From Lelliottia sp. JS-SCA-14 (GTDB taxonomy: Bacteria > Pseudomonadota > Gammaproteobacteria > Enterobacterales > Enterobacteriaceae), in contig NZ_CP141606.1 of NCBI RefSeq assembly GCF_035593345.1, forward strand, positions 3,286,001 through 3,350,000: 64,000 nucleotides of DNA, written 5' to 3'. Under the pieces are notes generated by a model. It ran no database searches. It saw only the letters and a list, made by a program, of their open reading frames with translations, and was not told the origin of the DNA. The translations under genes were made by a program, and so were the position numbers. Below, piece after piece: positions 1-9,026 of the stretch (the first letter of the stretch is position 1; each line of letters begins with the position of its first letter).

Positions 1-133
1 CGAGTTCCTCAACGAGCGCTGGAAAGGGGTGCAGCCTATCGCCTGGGGCGACGCGCTGCGCGAAAGCGAATTTACCCGCTGGGTCTATCAGGGTCTGTGC
101 GGACTGGAAAAGGAGCAGCACGATGAAGTTTGA
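1..133 (+). CDS. glpA: Anaerobic glycerol-3-phosphate dehydrogenase subunit A, 3' end only
   Basis: Only the last 43 codons are in the window. The frame starts at base 2 and ends at a TGA at 131-133, and its last residues read [10 protein letters not shown]. The tail matches what I know of the GlpA C-terminus. The stop overlaps the ATG of glpB by 11 bases, as in the E. coli glpABC operon. GlpA is the FAD-containing catalytic subunit that oxidises sn-glycerol-3-phosphate to dihydroxyacetone phosphate under anaerobic conditions. The call rests on the short tail plus the two genes that follow. Confidence 0.9.
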   Translation, partial: EFLNERWKGVQPIAWGDALRESEFTRWVYQGLCGLEKEQHDEV

Positions 134-1382
134 TACGGTGATTATCGGCGGCGGTCTGGCCGGGCTGATGTGCGGTCTGAAGCTGACGCAACGCGGCCAG
201 CGCTGCGCCATCATCACGCGCGGTCAAAGTGCGCTGCATTTTTCGTCCGGCTCGCTGGACCTGCTCGGCGCGATGGCCGACGGGTCACCCGTTCAGAATC
301 CGCTGACGGCGCTGGAAAACCCGCAGGCCCTGCCGCCAGAACACCCTTATCGTCGGGTGGGCATCGACAATATTTCCCGTCTGGCACTGGAAACCGAAGC
401 GCTGCTCGCGGCGTGCGGCACGCGCTTAAAGGGCAACGCCGGGCAAAACCATCAGCGCGTCACGCCGCTGGGCACCCTGCGTAGCGCGTGGCTCAGCCCG
501 GAAGAGGTGCCTGTCGCCCCCGCGCAAACCCAGCGCGTTCGCGTCGTCGGCATTAGCGGCTTTCTTGATTTTCAGGCCCACCTCGCCGCCGCCTCGCTGC
601 GTCATCAGGGGATCGAGGCGGACACCGTCGAAATTGAGCTGCCGGAGCTGGATGTCCTGCGCGACAACGCCAGTGAGTTTCGCGCGGTGAATATCGCCCG
701 TCTGCTGGATAACGACGTTCACTGGACGACGCTTTACGACGCTTTAAAACCGCTGGCGCAGGACGTCGACGCGCTGTACATGCCCGCCTGCTTTGGGCTG
801 ACGGATAACCGTCTATGGCGCTGGCTCTCCGACCGCCTCCCCTGCCCGCTGCATCTCCTGCCTACGCTTCCCCCTTCCGTACCGGGAATTCGTCTCCATA
901 ATCAGCTCCAGCGTCAGTTTGTCGCCCAGGGCGGTGTGTGGATGGCGGGCGATGAGGTCAAAAAAGTGTCGCTGGAGGAAGGCAAAGCCACCGCAGTCTG
1001 GACGCGCAACCACGACGATATCCCGCTGCGCGCCCGTTTCGTGGTGCTGGCGAGCGGGAGCTTCTTCAGCAACGGCCTGCTCAGCACCCGCGAAGGCATT
1101 CGCGAGGCGGTAATGGGCCTCGACGTACGCCAGAGCGCCTCGCGCGCCGACTGGTATCAGAGCGATTTCTTTACCCCACAACCGTGGCAGCAGTTCGGGG
1201 TCATTACCGACGACTGCCTGCGTCCGCAGCTTTCCGGCGTCGCCGTCGACAATCTTTACGCCATAGGTTCGGTGCTCGGCGGTTTTGACCCGATAGCCCA
1301 GGGCTGCGGCGGCGGTGTGTGCGCCATTACCGCGCTGGCGGTAGCCGAACAGATTTGCCAGCGTGCGGGAGAACACCCATGA
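123..1382 (+). CDS. glpB: Anaerobic glycerol-3-phosphate dehydrogenase subunit B
   Basis: The product is a 419-residue flavoprotein subunit of the anaerobic glycerol-3-phosphate dehydrogenase. The N-terminus carries the dinucleotide-binding signature [10 protein letters not shown] at about residues 9-18, and the C-terminal region has a second glycine-rich FAD segment ([10 protein letters not shown]). GlpB is thought to pass electrons from GlpA to the membrane-associated iron-sulfur subunit GlpC and on to menaquinone. The length equals that of E. coli GlpB. Its ATG overlaps the end of glpA and its TGA overlaps the ATG of glpC, so the three are translationally coupled. In E. coli the operon answers to GlpR, FNR, ArcA and CRP; its promoter lies outside the window. 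Confidence 0.97.
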   Translation: MKFDTVIIGGGLAGLMCGLKLTQRGQRCAIITRGQSALHFSSGSLDLLGAMADGSPVQNPLTALENPQALPPEHPYRRVGIDNISRLALETEALLAACGTRLKGNAGQNHQRVTPLGTLRSAWLSPEEVPVAPAQTQRVRVVGISGFLDFQAHLAAASLRHQGIEADTVEIELPELDVLRDNASEFRAVNIARLLDNDVHWTTLYDALKPLAQDVDALYMPACFGLTDNRLWRWLSDRLPCPLHLLPTLPPSVPGIRLHNQLQRQFVAQGGVWMAGDEVKKVSLEEGKATAVWTRNHDDIPLRARFVVLASGSFFSNGLLSTREGIREAVMGLDVRQSASRADWYQSDFFTPQPWQQFGVITDDCLRPQLSGVAVDNLYAIGSVLGGFDPIAQGCGGGVCAITALAVAEQICQRAGEHP

Positions 1383-2569
1383 ACGATACCCGTTTTGAAA
1401 GCTGCATCAAATGCACCCTCTGCACCACCGTCTGCCCGGTCAGCAGCGTGAACCCTCGCTATCCCGGTCCGAAACAGGCCGGGCCGGACGGCGAGCGTCT
1501 GCGCCTGAAAGATGGCGCCCTGTACGATGAGGCGCTCAAATACTGCATCAACTGTAAGCGCTGCGAGGTCGCCTGCCCGTCTGACGTCAAAATCGGCGAT
1601 ATCATTCAGCGCGCACGGGCGCAGTACAGCACGCAAAAACCGACCCTGCGGGATGCGATTCTGAGCCACACGGATCTGATGGGCAGCGTCTCTACCCCGT
1701 TCGCCCCGCTGGTCAATGCGGCCACCGCCCTGAAACCGGTGCGCAAGCTGCTCGACGTGGCGCTTAAAATCGATCATCACCGCAGCCTGCCGAAATACTC
1801 CCACGGCACCTTCCGCCGCTGGTATCAATCTGTCGCCGCTGAACAGGCGCAATACGCCGACCAGGCCGCGTTTTTCCACGGCTGTTACGTGAACTATAAC
1901 CACCCGCAGCTGGGCAAAGATCTGGTCAGCGTACTGAATGCGATGGGCACCGGCGTGCAGTTGCTGAACAAAGAGAAGTGCTGCGGCGTGCCGCTGATTG
2001 CCAACGGCTTTACCGACAAAGCGCGCAAACAGGCCCGGCATAACGTGACTTCCCTGCGCGAAGCAATTGTCGACAAAGGCATTCCGGTGCTTGCCACTTC
2101 GTCTACCTGCACCTTCACCCTGCGCGATGAATATCCGCATCTGCTGGATGTCGATAACAGCGGCCTGCGCGAGCACATCGAGCTGGCGACGCGCTTTATC
2201 TGGCGCAAACTCGATAGCGGGCAGACGCTGCCGCTTAAGCCGTTGCCGCTAAAAGTGGTGTATCACACGCCGTGTCATATGGAGAAAATGGGCTGGGCGA
2301 TCTATACGCTGGAGCTGCTGCGGCTGATTCCGGGGCTAGAGCTGACGGTGCTGGATTCGCGCTGCTGCGGGATTGCGGGAACCTACGGATTTAAGAGCGA
2401 AAACTACCCGACCTCACAGGCGATCGGTGCGCCGCTGTTCCAGCAGATTGAGGAGAGTGGCGCGGATCTGGTGGTGACCGACTGCGAGACCTGTAAATGG
2501 CAGATTGAGATGTCCACCAGCAAGCGCTGCGAGCACCCGATTTCGCTGCTGGCGAAAGCATTGCAGTGA
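1379..2569 (+). CDS. glpC: Anaerobic glycerol-3-phosphate dehydrogenase subunit C
   Basis: The product is a 396-residue iron-sulfur subunit that anchors the GlpAB dimer to the inner membrane and passes electrons to the quinone pool. Two ferredoxin-type cysteine clusters are visible near the N-terminus: [12 protein letters not shown] at about residues 9-20 and [12 protein letters not shown] further on. The C-terminal half has two cysteine-rich CCG-type blocks, with KCCGVP and [10 protein letters not shown]. The ATG at 1379 overlaps the glpB stop and gives the E. coli length; an upstream in-frame ATG at 1319 lies inside glpB and is not needed. glpC is the last gene of the operon and is followed by a 500-base stretch without a convincing gene. 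Confidence 0.97.
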   Translation: MNDTRFESCIKCTLCTTVCPVSSVNPRYPGPKQAGPDGERLRLKDGALYDEALKYCINCKRCEVACPSDVKIGDIIQRARAQYSTQKPTLRDAILSHTDLMGSVSTPFAPLVNAATALKPVRKLLDVALKIDHHRSLPKYSHGTFRRWYQSVAAEQAQYADQAAFFHGCYVNYNHPQLGKDLVSVLNAMGTGVQLLNKEKCCGVPLIANGFTDKARKQARHNVTSLREAIVDKGIPVLATSSTCTFTLRDEYPHLLDVDNSGLREHIELATRFIWRKLDSGQTLPLKPLPLKVVYHTPCHMEKMGWAIYTLELLRLIPGLELTVLDSRCCGIAGTYGFKSENYPTSQAIGAPLFQQIEESGADLVVTDCETCKWQIEMSTSKRCEHPISLLAKALQ

Positions 2570-3076
2570 CGGGAGTCCTTTATAACAGTAGTGGAATCGT
2601 TCCGTTCACTTCATCGTCCGTCTCTTTGCGGTGAACGTGTAAAGGGCGCTCGCCGCCGCTCCCTCAACCTTCACAGCTGTCTACATGTGGCACCGGTGTG
2701 GGTCCCCGCAGAAATCGGCGAACCGGAGGCCGGATGACAAGGGCTGGACGCCAGGGATGGCGGCCAGAGGCGAAACGAGACAGGACAAAATTGCCGGGAG
2801 CAATTTTGAACAGCGCTTGCGCTGGCCCCGTAGGGGCGAGTCCCATGGATGGGACGAGTAATCACGAGTCGAGCCGACCGCAGGCAGATGGCCGGGAGGT
2901 GAGCGCAGTGCGAAGCACCGATTTCATGGCGGGGCGCGGGGATTGCAAAGGGGGCCGCGCAGCCCCCTTTGCACGTTCACAAGTTGTGAAGCCATTATAT
3001 TCTGCTGAACATAAAGTGAACGGAACAACCTCTGATGCTTAACTGTCCGATACTGAGGCGCTTAGCCCCGTAAGCA
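2570..3076. other. Gene-free stretch between glpC and yfaY containing a structured inverted-repeat element
   Basis: No convincing gene lies in these 507 bases. Almost all of it is taken up by the inverted-repeat element at 2599-3026. Past that, a 9-bp perfect stem (3033-3041 with 3071-3079) sits over the yfaY stop codon; it has no T-run on either strand. The short reading frames present are arginine-, glycine- and proline-rich, overlap each other on both strands, and are best explained by GC-rich structured DNA. glpC (plus) and yfaY (minus) converge on this stretch. Confidence 0.85.
2599..3026. repeat. Candidate MITE-like or structured-RNA element with 13-bp terminal inverted repeats
   Basis: The ends are a perfect 13-bp inverted repeat: GTTCCGTTCACTT at 2599-2611 and its reverse complement at 3014-3026. 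A second nested repeat pairs GTGAACGTG at 2631-2639 with CACGTTCAC at 2972-2980, and runs on imperfectly through 2650/2961 with 18 of 20 positions matching. Inside are consecutive hairpins: 2744-2754, 2786-2808 (9-bp stem), 2811-2824, 2825-2837, 2840-2855, 2908-2918 and 2945-2972 (11-bp perfect stem, 6-base loop). No transposase gene and no clear flanking target duplication are present. My impression is that similar peptides from such segments occur in other enterobacterial genomes, which would fit a dispersed non-autonomous repeat, but I could not check this. Confidence 0.6.
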
Positions 3077-4276
3077 TCACTCAATAAACAGCGTATCCAC
3101 CACATCAATCCAGCCATGATCGCTCGCAACATCTTTCCCATTAAGCCAGCGGCGCAGCATGTTCAGGGCCATCATCGCGCACACTTCCTGACGCACCGGC
3201 AGGCTGTAGCGCGTGGCACTCATTTTCACCCGCAGAGCATGGGTGCCCTGCGGCGTGGCGAGGGCAAAGTTGAGATGATCGTCTTCCAGACCCGTCACCG
3301 CCAGCGCCAGCCCGGCGAAATGATTCACCCGACGATCGGCCGTCCAGTGGGCGGTTTGCGCCAGAGTCTCTTCCTGAGACGGCACCACTTCGCTCGCCAG
3401 CAGCGCGGCGTTGGCCCGCGAGAGCTGCAGCGCCAGCAAACCACCGGTGAACTGCTCGCTTAAGGTCAGGCTCAGCTGACGCTCCTGCAGATGGCGGGCG
3501 ATTTGCGCCGGTAATCCTTCGGTGCCTTCGAAGATCAGGTTTTCACCCGCCACGCGCTGCACTTCCGGCCATGCCGCCAGCATCGCCGCTTTTTGTGTCG
3601 CCGGGCCGGTGAGTTTCAGTTCGATAATCGGCATTGAGGAGCGATAGCCCATCGACACCCCTTCCGGCAGTTCGAGGGGATCCAGGCTTTGCGCCAGATC
3701 GCTTTCCGAGCGGCCAAAAGTGGTGAGACGCAGGCAAATCGGCGGCTCGGGCAGCGTGAATCGCTCGCGCAGGCGCGGCATGATCTCCTGCTCGACCATA
3801 ACTTTAAATTCAGAGGGAACACCGGGGGTGAAGAACATCAGGCAGCGGTTCAGCTTGACGGCAAACCCGCAGGCCGTGCCAACCGGGTTGTTGATAAATT
3901 CAGCGCTGGCGGGGATTTCCGCCTGCTTGCGGTTGCTGGGGGCCATCACCCGACCACGATCGGAAAAGAAGCGCTCCATCTGTGTCAGCCAGGCTTCGTG
4001 CAGCACCAGCCCTTCACCTTTTGCCGTGGCGGCGGCCAGCGCGCTGAGATCGTCGCTGGTCGGCCCGAGGCCGCCGTTCACAATCAGCACATCCGCATGC
4101 TCGCTGCGCTCGCGCAGCACGTTGACTAATGACTCGAGGCTATCGCCGACGGTATTGCGGCGCGTTAAGGGTAATCCCTGCTCAAAGAAAAAATTGGCCA
4201 GCCAGGCCGCATTGGTATCGGTAATTTGTCCGTGCAGCACTTCATCGCCAGTGGACAACATTTCCACGCTTATCAT
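3077..4276 (-). CDS. yfaY: CinA-like protein YfaY
   Basis: The product has 399 residues and belongs to the CinA family. The N-terminal MoCF_biosynth-like domain begins EMLSTGDEVLHGQ and includes the conserved NGGLGPTSDD stretch. The C-terminal part corresponds to the CinA amidase-like domain. In E. coli the matching protein (400 aa) is regarded as a CinA paralogue without proven nicotinamide-nucleotide amidase activity; PncC is the active one. I chose the ATG at 4276 because it is preceded by a good Shine-Dalgarno (GGGAG about 8 bases upstream) and matches the E. coli length; an upstream in-frame start would add ten unrelated residues. Biochemical role: uncertain. Confidence 0.92.
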   Translation of the reverse strand: MISVEMLSTGDEVLHGQITDTNAAWLANFFFEQGLPLTRRNTVGDSLESLVNVLRERSEHADVLIVNGGLGPTSDDLSALAAATAKGEGLVLHEAWLTQMERFFSDRGRVMAPSNRKQAEIPASAEFINNPVGTACGFAVKLNRCLMFFTPGVPSEFKVMVEQEIMPRLRERFTLPEPPICLRLTTFGRSESDLAQSLDPLELPEGVSMGYRSSMPIIELKLTGPATQKAAMLAAWPEVQRVAGENLIFEGTEGLPAQIARHLQERQLSLTLSEQFTGGLLALQLSRANAALLASEVVPSQEETLAQTAHWTADRRVNHFAGLALAVTGLEDDHLNFALATPQGTHALRVKMSATRYSLPVRQEVCAMMALNMLRRWLNGKDVASDHGWIDVVDTLFIE

Positions 4277-4369
4277 CGTGTTCTCCCACGTATTGAGTGG
4301 AAACACTATAGCGCAAACCGATGTGGGGGGAAGAAAGAAACAGGTGCGGCAGGACGCCGCACCCGAAAA

Positions 4370-4912
4370 TCAGAAACCTGCGCTCACACCAACGTACGGG
4401 CCGTCGGCCAGCGCGTTGTCGCGGTTGCCGTCTTTACCGGCGAGGTTCAGGTAGCGGTAGCCCGCTTCGATAGTGATTGGACGCATGATGGTCCAGCGCG
4501 CACCGGCGTTGGCTTCTTCATAGCTGTCGATACCGCTGGAGAGGGAATCCGGAGAGTAGTAGTACTCGCCAAACAGGCCGAAGCTGTCGCCGATTTTCCA
4601 CTGTAAACCGCCGCCCACTGCCGCCGCGTAGCCTTCGCTGCCGTCGTTCGGGTTGGTGTAGATCCCTTTCCCGCCCACGGTCGCCAGGAAGGGTCCCAGC
4701 GGAATGTTCAGACCCAGGCCGAGGCTTGCCGCATCGCCGTCGTCATCGTTATGCGTCCAGCCGCCGGTCATCGCCAGGCCAGAGGTCTCCGTGCCCATGC
4801 CAAAACCAAGGTGGGTGTAATCTTTACCCGCCTGGCCGCTGAAAGAAATTGCGTTTGCCGCTGCAGATACAAACATCAGGCCGCTCAGGCCCAGTAATGC
4901 CACTTTTTTCAT
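4370..4912 (-). CDS. yfaZ: Predicted outer-membrane protein YfaZ
   Basis: The 180-residue product has a signal peptide at about residues 1-21 (Lys-Lys start, hydrophobic core, AANA cleavage site). The mature part has alternating glycine/aromatic segments and ends in an aromatic residue (VSAGF), as expected for an outer-membrane beta-barrel. Length and sequence match E. coli YfaZ, a predicted porin-like protein of unknown function. The start at 4912 puts the signal peptide at the N-terminus; an earlier in-frame start would add 12 residues in front of it. The gene is monocistronic, with 157 bases to menE upstream and 93 to yfaY downstream. Confidence 0.93.
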   Translation of the reverse strand: MKKVALLGLSGLMFVSAAANAISFSGQAGKDYTHLGFGMGTETSGLAMTGGWTHNDDDGDAASLGLGLNIPLGPFLATVGGKGIYTNPNDGSEGYAAAVGGGLQWKIGDSFGLFGEYYYSPDSLSSGIDSYEEANAGARWTIMRPITIEAGYRYLNLAGKDGNRDNALADGPYVGVSAGF

Positions 4913-5072
4913 TGTCGTGATCCCGCACTCATTGAATAGATATCCCAAAACCGCGCGATTTTAACCCGTGCGGGCCTGGGATCAATGCGCTATCAGTGCG
5001 TATGACGTTTAGTTTGTAACGATTTGAAACTTTCCGGCTTTTTTGCAAGCAGTGTTTAGGTCAATTAACGGA

Positions 5073-6434
5073 CTAGCCTTTCAGAAAAGCATTAACCCAC
5101 TGCTGTAATGCCCGACGGGAAATTTTGATCCCACCGCTTTTCAGCTCCGCGGGCAGCACCAGCCAGTGTCGTGGCTGCTGGAACCGCGCCAGCTTGTCGC
5201 TGACCCACTCGGGAAACTCGCCGATATCGGCGTTTTCGGCGCACTCGACTACCGCCACCGGGCGCTGACCGAACTCGGCGTCATCCAGCGGCACGACAAA
5301 CACCTGATGAATCAGCGGATGTGCGCTAATTACGCGCTCCAGCTCTTCCGGCTGAATGCCCTCGCCGCCGCTGAAAAACAGATTATCCATGCGTCCAACA
5401 ATCGTCAGACGGCCATCGTGCAGCTCCCCACGATCGCGGGTGGCGAACCAGCCCTGCGCATTGGCAAGCGGCGCTAAACCGCCGTCGCGCCAGTAGCCGC
5501 TGGCCATCGATTTCGCTTTCAGCCAGACCTCGCCGTCAACAATGCGAACTTCACGGCCCGGCAGCGCATATCCCACGTCAGGTTGACCGTCGGCCTCTTT
5601 CGCACAAACTGTGGAGGCAAACTCCGTCAGGCCGTAGCCACACCAGCTTCTGATGCCCTGCTCTTGCGCCTTGAGAGTTAGCTCAACGGGGATCGCCGCG
5701 CCGCCCAGCAGCACCGCTTTGAGGGCGACGGGGTCGTGGTTATTCAGCAGACGCCAGAGCTGCGTCGGGACCAGCGACGCATGCGTGCAGCCCTGCAGCA
5801 TCTGCTCCAGCGGCTGTTTTTCACGCACGGTTAAACGGGCACCGGCCAACAGCCAGCGCCAGAGAATCCCCTGCCCGGAGACGTGAAACAGCGGGAGCGA
5901 AAGCAGCCAGTCATCGTCGTCGCCATAGGGCATCAGGGAGAGCACGCCCTGCGCACTGGCAAGATGGGCCTCACAGGTGTGTACCGCCGCTTTTGGCAGG
6001 CCAGTGGAGCCAGAGGTCAGCGTCATCGACGCCAGTCGCTCTGGCTGCCATGGGGCCGCGTGGCGTCCTGTGGATTCGCGCATCGCAAGCCGCGGCAATC
6101 CATCGAAATCGCCGTCCAGCAGCAGGGTAAAGCGCAGGGTCATCTGCGGAATTAACACGTCCAGCAGCGGGCGCGGAAGCTGAGGGTTAACGGGTAAGAT
6201 TCGCGCGCCGCATTGCAGCAGCGCCAGCCAGGCGAGCAGCGTATCAGGGTGGTTTTGCGCCATCAGCATCACGCCGTCGCCGTCCTGCACGCCCTGCTGC
6301 TGGAAGCTGCTGGCCTGGGCATCGACGCGCTGACACAGCTGATGCCAGGTCAGGATTTCACTGTTCAGGCGCAGGGCCGGTTTGTCGGCCTGCTGCTGAC
6401 ACCAGTGTCGCCACGGCCAGTCGGTAAAGCTCAT
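5073..6434 (-). CDS. menE: o-Succinylbenzoate--CoA ligase
   Basis: The product has 453 residues and is an acyl-CoA synthetase of the AMP-forming family that converts o-succinylbenzoate, ATP and CoA into o-succinylbenzoyl-CoA in menaquinone synthesis. The phosphate-binding loop is visible as [15 protein letters not shown], the adenine-binding motif as GYGLTEFAS, and the hinge/ribose region as [16 protein letters not shown]. The catalytic lysine near the C-terminus fits [11 protein letters not shown]. The ATG overlaps the menC stop by 4 bases. It is the last gene of the menFDHBCE operon. Confidence 0.96.
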   Translation of the reverse strand: MSFTDWPWRHWCQQQADKPALRLNSEILTWHQLCQRVDAQASSFQQQGVQDGDGVMLMAQNHPDTLLAWLALLQCGARILPVNPQLPRPLLDVLIPQMTLRFTLLLDGDFDGLPRLAMRESTGRHAAPWQPERLASMTLTSGSTGLPKAAVHTCEAHLASAQGVLSLMPYGDDDDWLLSLPLFHVSGQGILWRWLLAGARLTVREKQPLEQMLQGCTHASLVPTQLWRLLNNHDPVALKAVLLGGAAIPVELTLKAQEQGIRSWCGYGLTEFASTVCAKEADGQPDVGYALPGREVRIVDGEVWLKAKSMASGYWRDGGLAPLANAQGWFATRDRGELHDGRLTIVGRMDNLFFSGGEGIQPEELERVISAHPLIHQVFVVPLDDAEFGQRPVAVVECAENADIGEFPEWVSDKLARFQQPRHWLVLPAELKSGGIKISRRALQQWVNAFLKG

Positions 6435-7396
6435 AGCAGCGGCTCCAGCGCCTCAACGTCCACCAGCGGGAGCGCATTGTCCGGCCAGCGACGCACGAGC
6501 TGGGCCTGCATCAAATTGAGCGTGTCCAGCCCCGGAATGGTGTTCGGGGTCAGCCACGCGGCAATCCGCGCCAGTTGGGTCAGGCCGAGGCTCGACTCGA
6601 TGGAGGAGCTGATTACCGCGGTCAAACCCAGCGCGTGGGCCGCCGCGACCTGCTCGCGCACCTTATCCAGACTGCCTGTGAGCGTCGGTTTGATCACCAC
6701 CGCGCTCACACCCGGCTCGGCGATAAACTCGAAATCCGCCTCGCGCAGGCTTTCATCCCAGGCAATGGCAATCCCCGTCTCCTGTGCAAAGGCGCGCGAG
6801 TCGTCACGGGTTTTGCACGGCTCTTCCATAAACGCGATGCGGTTGCGGTAAACCGGATTGACATACTTCGCGAACTGCTGCGCTTTGAGCGGCGTCCAGG
6901 CGCGGTTGGCGTCCAGACGCAGACGCAAATCCGGGATCGCCTCGAGCAGCAGATTAACGACCATGCCGTCGCGTACCGCTTCGTACAGGCCCACTTTGAC
7001 CTTAGCGACTTTCTCGCCCGGCATGGCGGCAAGCGCCACAAACAGCTCGTCCGGATCGCCGGAACAGAGCGGCGCGGCGCGATAATCCGCCGCCTCCGGC
7101 AGCGTGCCATCCAGTTCGGCGAGCGCGCAGCTAATCCCGAAGGCAGCAGAAGGCACATCCGGCAGCGCCGGAGAAGCGCCGTCGCGCCAGGCGTTAACCC
7201 AGCTCAGCAGCGCCGCCTGGGCGTCGTCCAGCGATTCGAGGCTAAAGCCTGGCAGCGGCGAGACTTCGCCCCAGCCCTGCTTTTCGCCCTGCTGCAAATG
7301 GACGAACAGACCGTCACGGGTTTTTAACCGCCGTTCACGCAGCACCACGCCCGCGTCCATCGGTATCTGCCAGCGGTAAACCTGCGCGCGACGCAT
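6431..7396 (-). CDS. menC: o-Succinylbenzoate synthase
   Basis: The 321-residue product is an enolase-superfamily enzyme that dehydrates SHCHC to o-succinylbenzoate. The catalytic lysine pair is visible in KVKVG, the metal ligands lie in [14 protein letters not shown] and AWDESL, and the second acid/base lysine is in [11 protein letters not shown]. The length fits E. coli MenC (320 aa). Its ATG shares one base with the menB stop (TAATG) and its stop overlaps menE by 4 bases, so it is translated within a tightly packed block. Confidence 0.96.
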   Translation of the reverse strand: MRRAQVYRWQIPMDAGVVLRERRLKTRDGLFVHLQQGEKQGWGEVSPLPGFSLESLDDAQAALLSWVNAWRDGASPALPDVPSAAFGISCALAELDGTLPEAADYRAAPLCSGDPDELFVALAAMPGEKVAKVKVGLYEAVRDGMVVNLLLEAIPDLRLRLDANRAWTPLKAQQFAKYVNPVYRNRIAFMEEPCKTRDDSRAFAQETGIAIAWDESLREADFEFIAEPGVSAVVIKPTLTGSLDKVREQVAAAHALGLTAVISSSIESSLGLTQLARIAAWLTPNTIPGLDTLNLMQAQLVRRWPDNALPLVDVEALEPLL

Positions 7397-8253
7397 TACG
7401 GGTTCCGTTTGTATTTGCTGAAGTCCGGCTGGCGTTTTTCGTTAAACGCGTTGCGGCCTTCCTGCCCTTCTTCGGTCATGTAGAACAGCATGGTGGCGTT
7501 ACCCGCCAGCTCCTGCAGGCCGGCCTGACCGTCGCAGTCGGCGTTCAGCGCGGCTTTCAGGCAGCGCAGCGCCATCGGGCTGTTTTGCAGCATTTCGCGA
7601 CACCAGCGGACGGTCTCTTTTTCCAGATCGGCAATCGGCACCACGGTGTTGACGAGGCCCATATCCAGCGCCTCTTTAGCGTCGTACTGACGGCACAGGA
7701 ACCAGATTTCACGCGCTTTTTTCTGACCCACGATGCGCGCCATGTAGGAGGCCCCCCAGCCGCCGTCGAAGGAGCCGACTTTCGGGCCGGTCTGGCCGAA
7801 GATGGCGTTTTCAGCGGCAATCGTCAGGTCACACATCATGTGCAGCACGTGGCCGCCGCCGATGGAGTAGCCAGCGACCATTGCGACAACAGGTTTTGGA
7901 CAGGTGCGGATCTGGCGCTGGAAGTCGAGCACGTTCAGGTGATGCACACCGGAGTCGTCCTGGTATCCGCCGTAGTCGCCGCGTACTTTCTGATCGCCGC
8001 CCGCGCAGAAGGCTTTGTCGCCTTCCCCGGTCAGCACGATCGCGCCGATGTTGTCGTCGTAGCGCGCATCAGCCATCGCCTGCATCATCTCTTTGACGGT
8101 CAGAGGACGAAACGCGTTACGCACCTGCGGACGGTTAATGGTGATTTTGGCAATGCCGTCGACAGATTTGTGGTAACGAATATCCGTGTAGCCTTCGGAG
8201 CAGTCTTGCCATTCAACGGGTGCATACAGCATTTGTTCATCAGGGTAGATCAT
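7396..8253 (-). CDS. menB: 1,4-Dihydroxy-2-naphthoyl-CoA synthase
   Basis: The 285-residue product is a crotonase-fold enzyme that closes the naphthoate ring of o-succinylbenzoyl-CoA. Oxyanion-hole and active-site segments are visible: [33 protein letters not shown] and [19 protein letters not shown]. The C-terminal segment [18 protein letters not shown] is typical of MenB. The length equals E. coli MenB. It overlaps menH by 4 bases upstream and menC by 1 base downstream. Confidence 0.98.
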   Translation of the reverse strand: MIYPDEQMLYAPVEWQDCSEGYTDIRYHKSVDGIAKITINRPQVRNAFRPLTVKEMMQAMADARYDDNIGAIVLTGEGDKAFCAGGDQKVRGDYGGYQDDSGVHHLNVLDFQRQIRTCPKPVVAMVAGYSIGGGHVLHMMCDLTIAAENAIFGQTGPKVGSFDGGWGASYMARIVGQKKAREIWFLCRQYDAKEALDMGLVNTVVPIADLEKETVRWCREMLQNSPMALRCLKAALNADCDGQAGLQELAGNATMLFYMTEEGQEGRNAFNEKRQPDFSKYKRNP

Positions 8254-9026
8254 AGGATGTCCTTTGTTCGAAGACGCAGTATCTGCGCCAGACTCGCGGC
8301 AACCGCAGCGGGATTGTCCCGGTGGGCGTTGTGTCCGGCATTGGGAATCACATGGCGTTCGGCGTGAAGTTCAGCCGCGAGGGCTGCAAACTTCTCGTCG
8401 CGCTCGCCATACACATAGTGAAAAGGAATATTGCTGGCGCTGAGCGCCGCACGTAAATCAGGCTGTACCGCCAGAGAGGTGGCTTCCAGCATGGCCGCCA
8501 GGGTCGCGCCGTTGTTTTGGCTGCGCAGGGCAACCAGTTCGCCGCGCTGGGCGTCGGTCAGAGAGGCAAAGACCGGCTGCTGATACCACTCCTGGAAGAC
8601 TGACGCCAGGGGTTCATCGCGAAAGCATCGCGCCCAGCGTTGATCGGACCGGGATCGCGCCTCTCGCTCTGAGGCGTCGCGCAGGCCAGGATGACCGCCC
8701 TCCACGATCAGCCCCGCCAGCCCTTGCGGCTGCTGGCAGGCATGAAACATCGCCACGCGGCCGCCGAGGGAGTACCCCACCAGCCAGTAGTTAAGTATGT
8801 TGTAACTAAGAAGCGTATTACTCAGAAGCTGGTTGACGTCGCTGAAACCCGTCACGGCAATAGCCTGTGAACCGCCGTGGCCGGGAAGATCGAGATACAG
8901 CTGCAGGTAGTCGGGCAGCTGCGCCCCTACCCTCTGCCATTCGCGGTTATCGCCGGAAAAACCGTGCAGGAACACCAGCCAGGGGAGGCCTGGTTTTCCG
9001 GCGCGCATTTCACCGGCGAGGATCAT
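8250..9026 (-). CDS. menH: 2-Succinyl-6-hydroxy-2,4-cyclohexadiene-1-carboxylate synthase
   Basis: The 258-residue product is an alpha/beta-hydrolase-fold lyase that removes pyruvate from SEPHCHC to give SHCHC. The oxyanion segment [14 protein letters not shown], the nucleophile elbow [11 protein letters not shown] (catalytic Ser) and the C-terminal catalytic His in [11 protein letters not shown] are present. The C-terminus is a few residues longer than in E. coli (252 aa), ending LRTKDIL. Its ATG overlaps the menD stop by 4 bases. Confidence 0.95.
   Translation of the reverse strand: MILAGEMRAGKPGLPWLVFLHGFSGDNREWQRVGAQLPDYLQLYLDLPGHGGSQAIAVTGFSDVNQLLSNTLLSYNILNYWLVGYSLGGRVAMFHACQQPQGLAGLIVEGGHPGLRDASEREARSRSDQRWARCFRDEPLASVFQEWYQQPVFASLTDAQRGELVALRSQNNGATLAAMLEATSLAVQPDLRAALSASNIPFHYVYGERDEKFAALAAELHAERHVIPNAGHNAHRDNPAAVAASLAQILRLRTKDIL

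Noticed and set aside
2664..2865. Two overlapping minus-strand frames of 60 and 64 codons
   Set aside because: They cover the same bases in different frames, lack a convincing ribosome site, and are explained by the repeat element. Similar peptides annotated elsewhere would reflect copies of the repeat.
2698..3042. 114-codon reading frame on the plus strand inside the structured element
   Set aside because: Composition is rich in Arg, Gly and Pro with no recognisable domain, two minus-strand frames overlap it, and it runs through stems and the terminal repeat. GC-rich palindromic DNA readily leaves such frames open.
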